Assembly: GCA_030141605.1 (NCBI GenBank)
Contig: JAQGDQ010000127.1
Coordinates: forward strand, 186,001 to 250,000
Source of the DNA: Tubiluchus corallicola
Taxonomy: Eukaryota > Priapulida > Priapulimorpha > Priapulimorphida > Tubiluchidae
Direction of reading: 5' to 3'
Length of the DNA stretch: 64,000 nucleotides
Made by a program: the position numbers and the translations under genes. Under the pieces are notes generated by a model. That model had not been told where the DNA came from, searched no databases, and saw only the letters and a list, made by a program, of their open reading frames with translations. Positions within the stretch are counted from its first letter, which is position 1. Each line of letters begins with the position of its first letter. Shown here in pieces: positions 31,701-46,160 of this stretch.

Positions 31701-34700
31701 ATTAATAAACCGACCTTCTAAAAAGATTGAAGCTAAAGTTTAACAGACTTTTTGTTTTCATACAATTACTGCGTGCTTTTTAAAAGCCACACACCATGAA
31801 ATACAAATAGAAGCGTGTTATGGTAAGTCACAACTGGCATATAATTAGTTCTAGTCAAACTAGGAAGCATGGCACGAGGACTACTAATACAGAACAATTA
31901 ACCCTTGAATCTTATTAATTGTAAAACGAAAAACACGTCGTAAGTGGGTTAGGACAAGGTTTCCTGCACGAGACATATATTAAATGAGTCGAGCACGACG
32001 CTATGATGTAATCCTAGTTATTGGTAAAATAATACTAAAACCACTTGGCTAAAGTTGAATCGGGTGTTTCTAGCTCTATATAACCTATTGTTTACAAAAA
32101 TCATTCGTTTGTTTATCCGTCTATTCTTTGCTCACTTGATTTATTACAAAAATACGGTGTCATTCAGGCCAAATTATAGCCTATCGTATATGCCTAAAGG
32201 GTATGCAAATGCTTTATCAAAAGAAGTTATAAACAAACCATATTAAACTCATTATATTCGCTAGACAACAGGTTATATAAGCAAGGCCAAGAGATCATTA
32301 GCTTAGTTCATCCTTGAGTGTTCTACACAGCTACATTGCAGCTAAGTTTGCCAAGGTTTGCCTCGGGGCTAAAACACCAAAATTACAGCAAGTTCATGTG
32401 GGTAATGGAAGTTATGTGTGTCTTTTACCGGTTTACGCTCTCTCTGCTTAGCAGAACTTTTCAACTAAACAATGCGGATTTTTACAGATTATACTCGCCT
32501 CTTTATCTTTATTTATAAACTTTGTAAAACCCTGATAAACAAACACTAATGTTACATAGCTAGTTTAGTATACAGCCCGTGGAAACACCACTTAAGTAAT
32601 CACTTCCAATAACAAATTTGTTTTTCTTTTTATTTCAATTATATTAATGTCAATTTGCTTTTTAGGTCTATTTCAACCTTGCCAATTTAATTTTTACCAA
32701 GTTACTGTTTTACCATTTTTATACGTTAGTACCAATAAGAAACTTGTCAGGTTACATAACAATATTTAATGTGACTTAAGAGTGCAAACATTTTGATTAA
32801 TAATAAAATAATCAGGTAATCAATTAATTTAATTCTGCCAATAGCTCTGTAAATCTAATTAAGTGTAACATAAACTTTTGGTGTCGCCTTTGCAATTTTA
32901 TTTCTTGACAACAATCATGTATATTTTTCACAGTTATGAGGTAATTCTTATTACAAGACACTTTTTATTAACTAGTTTTATTATGCTACTACTTAGCTAT
33001 CTTTTGGCCTAACGTTTAAAATAAATAGATGGCGATCGAAGAACGGTGACTCCTAAGACTTTAAGCATGTAGCATAACAAATATTAAGATAAGCATGTAT
33101 AATGGCAATAATAATGTGCAGGCCTTTTATTAATTAACAGTTTTTATTGTGCATTGCTTTATAATATTGGTACAAATGTTGGTTCATTAATATCTGGAAA
33201 CCAGTAATTTGCTGGGTTTTTTCGTTTAATTAATAGTAAATTGATTTTCTTCTCGGTCTGCAATTTTGATTTTCCGTTATTCATCTTTACTATGAAATTA
33301 AATTCAAGTTCAAAACTCACCAAATCCGGTGGTTAAACATTAATGATGTTCACAGCTTTCACACCAGACTGCTCCAGATAACGCGCTTAAATGAAATGCA
33401 CTCGCTTTCTTCCTAAAAACGTTTACATCCGTTCTTACTACATCCGCAACGCATCGAACCTTACACCTTTCATGTAATATGGAACACAAACGATTAATAA
33501 TGTGGTCAAATGAACTCACTAGCTTGGATGAACAGCACAAACACGGGTAGTAGCGAACATTCTGCACAGGTAGACGTTTCAATAATGAGGTTATGGAACG
33601 CACAGGGTGCGCGGCGCGTAGAGTGCTGCGGACAGGTAATAATGCAAACCTGTAAGACCAGTTTCAACGAACCATCGCAAGCGATAGCAATAAGTGTGAG
33701 TTACGAGGTATAATTCACGCTGATGCTCATACAACAATCCAAGTTCAAAGGTGTGTGAAATGCAATAAATGAATGAAGTCGTTTATTTCACGCCCAGAAC
33801 CGGAAAAAGATTCAAGTGATTCTTTTCAACGGCATATACATCTGCCTGATTGCGGAGTTCAATTACCATTTAACACAGATTGATTACCAATTTGTTAACT
33901 ACACATTAAAATTATCCAGACACTAGAATTGTCAGAATGCAAGAGCCATGTAGCTACCCTTGCCATTCCTTAACTTGGATTTTGCAAAACTTTTTGGAAA
34001 ATCTACATAAAGTATTTTTTCTAGTAAACTGTATGATGCCAGATTCACATTGGTAAAGTCGTTCTGACCAAAGACCATTCTCGACTCAGAATATCTGGTT
34101 CACACCAGATCAGTGATCAGAATGTTAGCCGTCGACATTTCGCAGATCTTTACAGCTACTGTGAATAAAAATACAAAGATATTCATATCCTGGTGTTATA
34201 TAAAATGCCCATGAAAAATTATTATTTTAAATTTATTTCATACATTTAAAAGTACATAGCTTTATGCCAAAAATTAAAACATCCAGCTACACTATAAAAT
34301 TGCAATAGAAACTACTATATGTACATAATACACAATTACACATAGGCTACATATGCACCTGGGCACAATAAAAATTACATATTTTAAAGATGTTGATCGC
34401 CTAATACAAAACATATTCTTGTGTGGTTCTATATTAGTTCTTTTGTGTCAGAGCTGTTTATTTTCAATTGGAATATGTTGTTTTGACATCTCGCTTTCAC
34501 TGATGCCCATTCATAGACATATACACACGTGCTATGACATCTAGAGATGAGAGAAATAAGTATTATTATTATTACTACTGTACTACTATTATTATCTTAT
34601 AATGGGTACACTTAAACGAGAACTCAGCAATCAATAGCAGGGCATTAATGCAGATGGTTGTGGTGGGATAGGAATCTAATGATTGTCAAGATACTCAGCC

Positions 34701-37700
34701 ATAAAGCACTGAAGCAGGACATCTCTCTTGGATGCACGTACTTCCCCCTTAGCTGGAGCAATATGAAACAATTCACTATTATTTTGTCGGTCCTTAACAT
34801 CAGTCACTAAGCACACACGATGGCCATTTAGTCCTTTCCTCTTCCCTGAAGACCTCTTGCCACCATTTCATGATATTTCGGAACTTTTTTAAATGATATT
34901 TTCAAGTTTGTTTAGCTGCTTCAAAGTTATTTTTCTAGGTTATACAAGGTTGTATACTTTCAAAGTTAGTATACAAAGATTTCTAGTGCAAACTGAGCCT
35001 GATTTTGATAACGAATACACAGAGAAATTAGAAATAAAACGCATTACATCCAAATATGGGATGCAATTACCTATTAATAACTGCTCCTAACTGTGCACTG
35101 AGTGCATTTGAAAGTTGTAGAAGAAATGCAATGTATGTTAACTCTGTCATCTCTATGAACACGAATATTCCATTTCTATAATTTTCAGCAATGTCAATGT
35201 TTAAGTTTTTAGAGCTATTTAAACATTACGTAGAGTGTGAGTGTCAAGTTTTCTAAGTAATTTATAAGCTGACAACCAAAATCACATTGTTAAACTGTAA
35301 GATCGTTCACAACAGCAAATACTATAAAGGTTGCTTCAAAGTGTGATAATTTATTATACAACATACTAGGTCTCACTGAAAAAATTAAAAATATTTTCTA
35401 CATTGCACTTGCTGTTTATTATAAAACTACAAAAATAATAGAAAACCAACTGAAATACATATAATCAATTTCATAAACAAGAATTACTCCTATGGCAGCA
35501 GGAAATTTAGTAGGTAAGAGATTTATTTAGAAAAAGTGTAAATTGTGTAATGAAAATGCATGTCGCAATATCAAGAAATAAATATTACTAATTACATAGC
35601 AGCAAGCATTTGCTAATTAGGATTTTAGCCGGTAATTATGAATTATGCTAAATGAAAGAGTGGCATTTTGATCCAGATCTTCCATAAACTAATTTATTCT
35701 AACAACAGTCACCTGCACTGAATATTATAGCTAGCAGCACTAATTTGGGAAGCCCTAGAATTCAACTGTGTGGATTCCAAATACACAACTATAATTACAT
35801 CTCACAGCACAGCGATAGCATGATAAACTGCAAAATAAAACATCATAGTTCAACATGAAGAATTATGCTAAAATGAAGAACTGACAACATTGAACAAAGA
35901 AATGTATTACAATAAACAACATAAAAGTTCTATACAGAACAATTTGCCAGTAGCCAGGTAACATAAAAGCTGTTCACACTGTTCTCACACAAACAGAAAT
36001 GATTAGATCACAACAATTAAAACTCAATACCATAAGTTAAAAGACAAGAAGTTTATGATTTGTGTTGCAACTTTATAAATAAGGTTAGATTTATTTTAAT
36101 CAGCTACAGAAAAGTAATAGATAATTTGGGATCTTTGACCAACACAGTAAATAGTTAACACAGACGGCTAACCCAAGAATATCACTAACATGTTAAGTTA
36201 CAAAAAGTAAAATATGGGAGAATGCGCACAGACAACTAAACAAAGAAAACTAAATTGGCAATGGTTTGCATTTGTCGTTTCACATACCCATTTTTTCGCT
36301 ACAAATATGTGAGTGTATTACAAAGTGCAAAAACTTTTTAAAGGGATTATATATAATCAGTTAAACGAAAGAATATAAATAGCAATGACAATTATTTACA
36401 CATACAATGACCTAGTTTCATAAAATATGAAATATCATTACTATTATTTACACACTATGGTGGTCTGTAAAACATGTTGCACTAAATTAACAAAACGTTG
36501 TGGCTCACTCGTAAAGTGACAAACAGATATAAGACAGAGCACTCACTTATTACACCACCGTACTAAGCTTATTTCCTAAAAACACAAACCGCAATTTGTT
36601 TTAAGAAGAAATGAACACCATCTATCAAGTTGCAGGAATGATAACAGGAAACTTTTTATCTCAACAATCCAGTCTGAAGAGCCAGGCAATAGGTCTGCAG
36701 ATTACAAGGTAAGCCACCATTATCTGCAAGAAATATGTAGCAAACTTTCTTATGAGAATCCCAATTATGTTTAAAAAATAATTTGCAAATAAATAACTCA
36801 GTACATTACAGTTAAACACACACATGCAAATACAAAAAAGGATGCACACGATCCAGTTTTGCCAGATCCGGTTTCAGATCTACAAATTATTGTAAACAAT
36901 ATTTCGTTTGTTTAGCCTTATGTTCATGTGGTGGCATCGCTTCTCCAATTTCAGGGTCACTGAGCAATTCTAAGTGAAAACATTGCAAACGTTGAATTAC
37001 TGTAATTTTGAAAACTTGATCCACCATTGGTTTGAAGATTAACTAAAAAACTGCCAAACAACATTTTTACTGGAAGTAGAAAGCTCTAAATTTTTAACAG
37101 ACATTTTTGTGGCAGTAGTGCTATCCTAACACACTCTTGCCACAGGGAACAACAGGTGAAGATTACTAGTATCGTTTCTGCTGCAAGCATGGAGACATAA
37201 AAACTAAGTGATACTTTGATTACTTTCATAAATTTCTGAAGATTTCAGTAGAAATTCTTCAAATTCTTTAAATGAGTTAAGACTATTCTGGTACATCTCT
37301 ATATAGAAACCTGTGACCCACACAATAAGAAATAACAAAAACATTTCCAAGCAATTTTATTTGAATTCATTAAATTCAAAACATAATTTTTTGCTCCTTT
37401 GCCTGGCATTAAATTATATTACACAAACTTCATAAATTCATAAAAAATATTCACATTTTATACTACTTCTAACCTACTATTTCAAGTAAAATCTGCAAAA
37501 TGGGGAACAATTTGTTCAATAAAATCTTTGTAAAAACATTTCTGTGTTAATTCAAATATAGTAACAAATGAACATAAATGTATGCTGCAGAAGAAAAGCA
37601 TGCTGATATAATACACATCACTTGTAAAACGTCACACAGTAAAAAAAAATTTATATCACAAATGATTTTTAGTAACCAATGTAATGCAGTATCATCTGCT

Positions 37701-38494
37701 TATAAAGAGTTTCAAAATTTGCTCGCTATAACCGAGCGTCGTTATAGCCGAGGTCAATTGTCTGAGCGTATGTGGTATATAGAAATGAATACTTTGAATT
37801 GCTTTGACTGTGACATGTGCTGACACTCGAATGCTTCATTCTTTAATTTACAATCACAACAACACAAATAGTCGCAGATGCACCAGCTTGTCTGCAGGTG
37901 GTGTATTTGATACACATTGTTACAAGCGCGATCATTAAATTAATTCCCACCCGGAAGGTTGACTTTTTGTCCTAGGTGAACAAGGCCTATTCAATTTTAC
38001 CCATTGTTTTAGAACCCGCGCTCTCGTTATATGCAGGGTAAATAGGGACACTGGGTTGGAAAATTCCCTTAAAATAAGCAAGACCTTATACTATCAGAGC
38101 TCGCTGTAAGCAATACTGAAATATATTACTTATGACCAAGGTATGGCGGGATTTTGAAATTTCCTCATAATAACCAGAGGCTTGTTATAACAGGCCTCGT
38201 AGCTCCTGCACTACTATCTTCGCCACTGTTTTTCATCTAAGAGATTCAAAAGCAAAACGATGTTAAAACAAGTCCTGAATTTGCGCGATTACTGCGCATA
38301 GTAGCCTGGTGTAGTTAATCAGATTTCAAATTTTATAAAACTGTGGCATTTGTGTATTTGAGGTTGAAATGCTTATTTATCTAAAACTGGAGAACCTCAA
38401 AAAATGTATTGCTAATCACACATCAAAACAAGATCAGTAATGGACTGCTAACACTAAAGCAGTTGTGTTTAGTAACTTTTGAATTGTTTTAGCT
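28703..38494. other. Intergenic region between calpain 5' end and NCAPD3 3' end
   Basis: About 9.8 kb with no recognised protein or RNA gene. The right part (about 35-38.4 kb) probably includes the NCAPD3 3' flank, and its 3' untranslated region must begin at 38494. The left part must hold the calpain promoter and perhaps a leader exon. The most CpG-rich patch is about 33390-33640. A short cluster of ATGCAGCGCAAAA units lies at 31413-31490 and an ATT/ACT repeat at about 34561-34600. Short frames in the interval show no family features. Confidence 0.5.
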
Positions 38495-41400
38495 TTACCT
38501 TTTGCTTGTTTTCCTGATGCTTCGCCTAGTCTGTACCGGTGAAGCTGATGAAGTAGACTGTGATCTCTCTGGTCTTCCTTGAGTCTTCTGAAGTAAATAA
38601 AAATACACAACTTGTTAGACTAAAAGCTTTACATCTAAGTTTTTATATATCAAAATTGTAGGGCAAAATTAGCTCGGCAATGATTAAAAGTAGGCATGAA
38701 TAAATTTCATAATTTCTCAGTTTCAAGTGTGATAGTTTTCTACCTACTTTGTTGTAAACAAACAAAGCAGCTAAGAAAAATTTTTTATTTCATTTAAGAA
38801 AACAATCTGTATTATATTTAAAATTCAAAGAAAACTAACGATTCAAGAAATATAACTAAATGCACCAAATGCCAAGTTAAGAAATTGCTGAAACTCTAAA
38901 AATGCATTTACCAAAAATTTGTCTGTGAAATTATCCAGCTTTATAGTATACAGAATAAGTATACAGTATACAGAATAAGTCACATGCACCTCATACTTAG
39001 TTAACTTGAAAATGGCATTGCCATTTTTCTGCTGTTTAAGCTTCATTTTGCCTGTGTTGTATAAGGCATGAGGGTTCTTAACACAAAAGAAGCTTTACTT
39101 GTATAAGACAAAATAAAATAATGAGAAGACATGATGCATATTCTAGAATTAACAGGACTTACTCTGCTGCTTTGTCGAGTGACACGTGAGCTATCCATTT
39201 TTTCCTCGATTATATTCTTTCCTATGTCTCCCCTGTCTTTTGCAACCTGAAACAATACTAGCATATGTAAGGTTGACAAGGATGAGAGTAGATAGAATTT
39301 ATAAATTTTAGATTAGAACTCGGGTGTTTGTTTCTTAGCATTTGGCAGTGCACTCTAATCAAGGAACTCACTTTACTGCTTTGTTGACTGACAGTGTCCT
39401 CCATTTTTTCCGATATCCTACTCTTTCCTATGTCTTCCTCCTCTTTAGCAGCCTGCATTAAAAAATTATACAAGATACACCACAGCACTTAAGTAGTGAC
39501 AACCACTGTTAAAGTCAACAAACACTAGGAAAATTAGTGAAACAACATTGCAAAATTAGCAAATCAATAAAAAATAAAAAATGAAAACATACCGGTGAAA
39601 CAACATTCCATGTGGTTGGTTTAGGTGCACTGAAAAAAATAATAGTGCTCAAAATTATTAACGCTCTACATAATACAGGTAATACGTAGTAATGTTCAAA
39701 AAAGCTTGTTTATTTAACCCTTTCACTACGTAACGTAAGGCGGCACACTGTCGCCTATGTTTTTCTTGTAAGGGACAGAAAGCGGCAGTCTGCCGCCCGA
39801 GGTCAACACTAAGGGCAGTTACCCAGGTGTGTTTATTTTACTGCTACGGCCAGGCAAAAACATTGTAGAAAAAGTTTAACAGCCGTGGGATTGTGGTTGC
39901 TTCGCAACAAGCGACGCTAACCAGCCAATCAGCATCTGAAGCCAGGTGCATTCCATAATAGTGTACTGTATAGTACGTTCTCATGGAAGATTGCTTGTTG
40001 ACAGTTGGTGAAACGTGTTTAGTAACTAGTTCTGCATCCTTATAAAATAATTGCGTATTATGGATTAGTAATATGCGAAAATTGGCTTCTAAATATAAGT
40101 ATGTGCTTATCTGTGTGGGTGTGCACGTGCGTGCATGCATGAGTGCATATATGTGTGCGTCGATATGTGTGCATGTGTATAAATAAAACTAATATTCAAT
40201 ATTAGCATTTAATAACAAATGGCTATTTGTTTATTTACAAGATTCTGTTTTAGTAACACACCACAAGAAGTTATTGTCAGATGTGCAAGAGCCAATGCGG
40301 CCCTGTTAAAAAGCAACTACATAGAGAAAGGGTTAAACAATTATTATTTACTAAAAATGATAAAACTCTGTCTCAAGAGGCAAAAGGTACAATTTCGTTT
40401 TATTGACGTACTTCGACTGAATTATCAAAACAACTTTGTACATTTTGCACTTTAATAATATTGTACTAACGGCTTGTCTGGAGAAAACGGTAGAAGTAAG
40501 TTCGTCACTGCATCTTCTAATGGACTATCTTCTTCTCTAATTCTAGTTACGGCTTTAGGTGTGCAAGGAATCGCACTGATGTCATGTGGCATGAATGTTA
40601 TATTAGATACCTGATCTGTAACAAAAGACCAACATAAAGGTAAAATCAAATCACAGCTGTAAAACATCAACTTTTTCAGAAAAAAGTTAAAAATAGCTCA
40701 AAGTGCTGATAAAAACAAGTTAACAAATAAACGATTGAACTCCAAAAACTATATTGTCCAAACCAGCACAATTATATACACATTACAAGCACATTAATTG
40801 CTTTGTAAATAAAATTTTTCAGACATTAGGTTTAGTTTTCTCTCCAAAATTTTATGAGTACTAAGTTCCTGGATTTGTCTGAAAATTAATGCATGTTTGC
40901 CACCACGCTTAGCCGAACATAGAAAATAATGACAAAAAAGTGGAAAGGATTTAGTTTAGTATCTGAGCTTGGTAATGATATAGAAGCCCTTTTTGAATCA
41001 AATAAATTCACTCAAACCAATTCAGTGTGGATGTGGAGTATAAGAACTAATCCTATTATTTGAATCAAAACAGTTCCCACCTTTGCATACCAGAATGCTA
41101 GAACAGTGAAAAACTTTACTGAATGTACATCTGGAATAATTCATAAACAACACCAAGAATTTTTTTTCTTAAAAGCTTATAGACCAGAAAAATAACAGTT
41201 AACTTACTTGATGGAGTACTAATTGCACGACAGTCTGTCAGCTTAATTACTGGCTCATTAGTTAGTCTTGACCTACATTTTAATCGTACATACATTACTA
41301 TTAGAATATATTTTTAACGATTACACATACAAACAATTCATTTAATTTCTTTGTTGCTACTATTAAGAAATAATGGAAAGCAACTACTAAACAAAATGAC

Positions 41401-43703
41401 ACGGGGTACAAAAATATACAAAGTCTTACAAAGTATACATAGATCAGCAGCGAGTATTAAATCCCTGGCCCATTCTCACAAACTCTTGTTTGCTGAAAGT
41501 GGTTACAATGTAAAATCTATAGACAAACCAGAAAAAAAAACACGAAGAATGAGTGCATCTTTATCAGCAATTTGTTAATTATTCCAGAAAATTAATCACT
41601 GCCATAAACTTACCAAACTACAAGAAATTGTTAAGTAGATCAGTGCAAAAAAAGGATTCATTTATTTCTCTCAAGAATATGTAGGTAATATCAAGATTTT
41701 GTGCAAAAATTAAAGGTTGTTATTCTTCAACCAGAATGCAAGACATTAATAAAAAAATGTCAATTGATGCACAATGCACAAACTGGTTGCTAAATAATAG
41801 TTTTTTAATTATACAGCAACAAAATTAGTTCCCAATGCCTTAACACATAAAATTTACATATCTGATTCTTTCTAATCTATTCAGCCATTATTCATCTGGA
41901 AAGTACCTCAAGCACAACCATGAAAATGTCTCTGATTTACTGCTAAACAAATTTTAGTTGCAAATATATTGTATGGGCGGAAAAAAATAACAAAATTAAT
42001 ATACACTTGACTTTAGACTCTCACAGTATATTTCAATACATTCTCAGAGCAGAGCATGTTTGTGGGCAGCTTTCGTCAGCTAGGAATACAAAAGCATTTG
42101 ATTGGCCATTGCGAGGTGGAATGACGTCTAAAAAACCAAAATTACAAGAATTCACAGTTAAAGTATCAACACTAATAGAGTGTGTAACCATTTGTTCGTC
42201 ACTAATTTTTGTTGCCACTTTGCTGCAAAATTCCTGTTACACAACTAATTGTGTTTTTAGTATTACACAAGGGCATGTTTGATTGTTATTATACTGTAGC
42301 TAAAAGATGTACTAGAAAATAAGATTTACAGAATCAGTTGCAAAAAAAATCTGTTTACAGGAAAATTAAAACGTCTAATCTGGAACTGGTATCCAGCAAC
42401 ATAATTCAACTTAAATAAAATTTCAAAGTACCACTAATTTCAGATTCAAACAGTTTTGTCAATTGACCATAAAATCTATTCCATATAAAATTAGAGATAA
42501 AATTGCCACCTGCTGCATGCCACTGTTCATAGACTTGCTAACACTAAAAGTAAGATGTATCCTTTGCTTGCATAAATAGTAAAAAAGCTGTGTGGTTTGA
42601 AGAATATTTGGCAGTAAATTTCTTTAACACACTACTTTAGTCCAATTTGTCAAAAAATTTGGATGCACGTCAAGAAATGTTCTATAAGTGTCAAATGCAT
42701 CTTGAACCTAATACTTGACAGTTTCTTCCAAAACCAAGATGCACACAGTGGTGAATATTCATCCTTTAACACCTAACTCGGCAGTTTAATGTTCCAAGAA
42801 ATTTTTTGACTTTTTACATAAAAGTAACCTATAACTATTTTACTTACTTGAGGAAACTATGCACTAAGTCAGTAAAGTCATTATGAAATTACTACCCTAC
42901 AAAAACTACCTTTACTGGGTACTGAATTTAGTGCACTAGAATGACATTATAATTGAGAAAGTATGCTACATTCTACTGGTCAATCATTTACCAGCAACAA
43001 CATTGTTATTCTACAACTACAACAGATATTTATTTACTACATAAATTTCTGCAAAATACTTACGTTTGTGCTGGCAATGGCGTTGACTGAGTAGGAGACA
43101 AATGTTTAGATTTCGCAGAAACCCGATGGCTTGGTGAAGTAATGTGGTGACCTCGCCCTTTTTGCAAATTCAGTCGTTGCAAAGATAGTATAGCTTTCTG
43201 TGCTGATGTAAGGTAAGCAACTTCTTCCAAACTCCTGCAACAGAAATATTTTAGTTTAATGTGTCTGTGACATTTAAGTCTACCATGATTGGTGAGTTTA
43301 TTTCATATCCAAAAAGTTTTCCATGGCATGTCAAGCTCTGTAAACAACAGATATGACCGGAGCTAACAAAAAAAATTTTAAGAGCATTTTAAGAGTATTT
43401 TAGCAATTTTTTTCATTTTTATTGGAATTTTAGTTATTAAACTTACTTTGGCTACAAATAACCAAGCCACCTAAATGGAAACACAATATGCAACATCACA
43501 AATTGTCACTTTTGCCATAATTGTAATACAAATTTTTGATAATTGGATCTCATTCAGCTTTAAATTTTATTACATTCTCTAACAGTCCATGGAGCTTTCA
43601 ATTAGGACAAAAGCGAATACAGAGGAGCAAATATAGCAAAATCAAATTTGCAACATACTTACCTCGGTGTATCTCGGCCTTGAAAAGCAGCAGGAATTGG
43701 AGT
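38495..43703 (-). CDS. NCAPD3: NCAPD3 exons, regulatory C-terminal tail
   Basis: Exons: 43663-43703, 43064-43234, 41208-41272, 40471-40615, 39593-39629, 39372-39452, 39163-39246, 38495-38587. The tail is Ser/Thr/Pro-rich and basic, with SP/TP sites (TPIPAAF, SPTQSTP, CTPKAV, FSPDKP). CTPKAV follows ISAIP and appears to match the human GTPRTP segment that carries the CDK1 site Thr1415 (inference). For exon 40471-40615 the acceptor TTACAG at 40616-40621 is needed, because the nearer AG gives a stop. Exons 39372-39452 and 39163-39246 are homologous to each other. The last exon ends [10 protein letters not shown]. Confidence 0.9.
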
Positions 43704-46122
43704 CTAAAAATGGAAAAAATTTATAGCAATCATCCCCAAACAAACTACAGGGAAAAATGCAAAACCTCATCTGCTGTTAATCTATCATCAATTAAAAATG
43801 AAGGATTAATAACTACCACTTTTTTACAAATAACACACGCAGAAAAGTATGCTAAGTTAATTAATGATAAATACACAATATCAATTTTTATAGTCACCAG
43901 AAGACAATGACCTTTTTTATTACGGGGAAAGCCAGAGGTAGTATTACAAGGATTACTTTTTTCACAGATGTTGCAGGTGTAAAACAATCGCAATGTACTT
44001 CAAACACTTGCCAGAGCTATTATGAAGTTGCATTACATAGAATTCAGTACTGATAGGCTCTGACATGTAAATGCAATGTTTATGCCGTACGTGATTTTAC
44101 TCTTGTACCTTATCTATTTTAGGCACTTACAAATGTCAAACTTTACAAAAACTTGCTTTTTGTCCTAACTCATTGGTAACGTGTAGGATGCTGTGTTAGC
44201 GCAAAGACAATAACCCCTGTTTTAGAAGGCATATTAATACAGATATAACTGCATAGATTATTTTTCTCTAACATAATATGACAATGATATTATTACTCTT
44301 AGGTATCTTTGTGATGTTTATTTGCACTGTTGTCAATGTTGTTTGTATATTGCCTGTAAATATGTAAAACATATATGTCGGTGTTGCAAATAATTGTCTC
44401 TCTTTTTTATAGCAGTTTAACACAAGTAAGCACAAACACTCTGCAAATAATTATGATCACTATTTCCTTTATATTCACGCTTTTTTGGTTAAAAAAGAAA
44501 AAGTATTTTAGAAACTTAGGACTTTCAGAGTTTCTCCCCCTTTTAATCCAGCACCCTTTTTTCAAACTTTTATCCAATTTATCCAACATTTAGAACATTA
44601 TAGAGGCTTTTCTTCTGCTATTTGAAACACTGAAAGCAAGAGTTGATTCTTATTCCATGAAACATAGCACACACACACATGCACATGCACACGCACACAC
44701 ACACACTTAAACAAGAAATCTACTCACCACCGGGGTATCCAACTTTGGTAATGGAACTTCTCCATTTTCACGCTCGTTTTCTTCACGTTCATCATCGAAC
44801 TTTTTCAAATCAAATTCAATTTCATTTGCCAGTTGCCTGTCTGCTGACATTATATCTGGATGGACAAAAGGACAACAAACTATTTTTTCACAGTAATTCA
44901 GAATTCATGTAAAACACATTGTTAGGTTTTGACATCACTACATAAAATCATAAATGTTTGAAATTTGGCAACTAAAATTAAGTCTATTATTTAAGACTCA
45001 AAAAATTATAAATTTACAACATGTCTAGGATATACTATCACCTAGTATAATAAAGTAATTGTGTAAATTTATGGGTTTTACAGTTCACTTATTTTTGCCA
45101 TACCTAAAGAATAAAAACAAAAATAACAAAAATTGCCAGGACATTTTCAAATTTCTGTTTTTTTCAGTTTGAATGACAATAAACTAGATAATGAAAAACA
45201 CTTTCTAAACACAAACCTTTTACTTCATTTCTATAATCTTTCATGAGTTCTTTCAGGTACATCATCAGTTCACCTAGAACTGGAGATCTTTTACTTTCCA
45301 ACTGAAATAAGAACAGAGTTCAATGGTCTGATTATAAATAAAAAGCATTTAGAAACTTTGTACAAAGTTGCATGCTTAAGGTTACACAACTTTAGTATCA
45401 AGTACAATTAAACAAAGGCTAGTTTACAATACTTTTGCTTTTAAAACAAACCTGAGTTTACAATATTTTTGCCTTTGTTGTATGAACTATGGACCAGTGT
45501 AGTTTTCTTTCATCAACAAATGAGAAGATTTTAATGACAGACATAACAAAATGCCCTAATACAATTATCTCTTTACCATAAATTTAGTTCAATTTACCCT
45601 TTCACTCCCTTTGGTTGAGTGTCAATTTAGGATGACAAACAGCTAAATAAATTTGCAAGTACCTAATAATTAGCCAAAACAATAATGCAGAACAGTGTTG
45701 CAACAATAGAATGAAAGCATTTCGAATCAGGCAACATCAACCAGTCCCATGTTTGTCACGCAATGGTCACCAACACCGACAATAATTAATAACTTACATT
45801 TTAAAAAAGCCTCTATTTTATGTGAAAAGGTGGTCTGAGTTTAACCTTCATAACATAAATATCAGCGTGTACATCATAATTACACATACAATAACAAAAA
45901 CAATAAAGTGACAATATTACTGACCAAATGTTTCAGTGCAATTACAACAGGAACGATGTTTTCAATGACGTTTGTCCGCACAACTTGCGTGATGATCGTT
46001 TTCTTGGCTGTTGCCATGACAACTGCAGCCATGTCTTGTTCGTCCTGAATATCTTCTGCTGCTGGCGGTGGAGCTTTCAGAGTTGATAATTTAATTTCCT
46101 AAATAAATATTAAGTCATTTTG

Positions 46123-46160
<38 letters not shown>

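Noticed and set aside
31899-31912. TTAACCCTTGAATC as a transposon end
   Set aside because: No partner GGGTTAA at a plausible distance.
39844-40140. 98-codon minus-strand frame
   Set aside because: Lies inside the TTAA-flanked MITE and over TG-rich repeat; no family similarity.
43536-43910. 124-codon plus-strand open frame
   Set aside because: Overlaps the complement of NCAPD3 exon 43663-43703 and shows no family features.
45596-45620. Another piggyBac-like end (TTTACCCTTTCACTCC)
   Set aside because: TTAA is not intact and no matching inverted end was found nearby.
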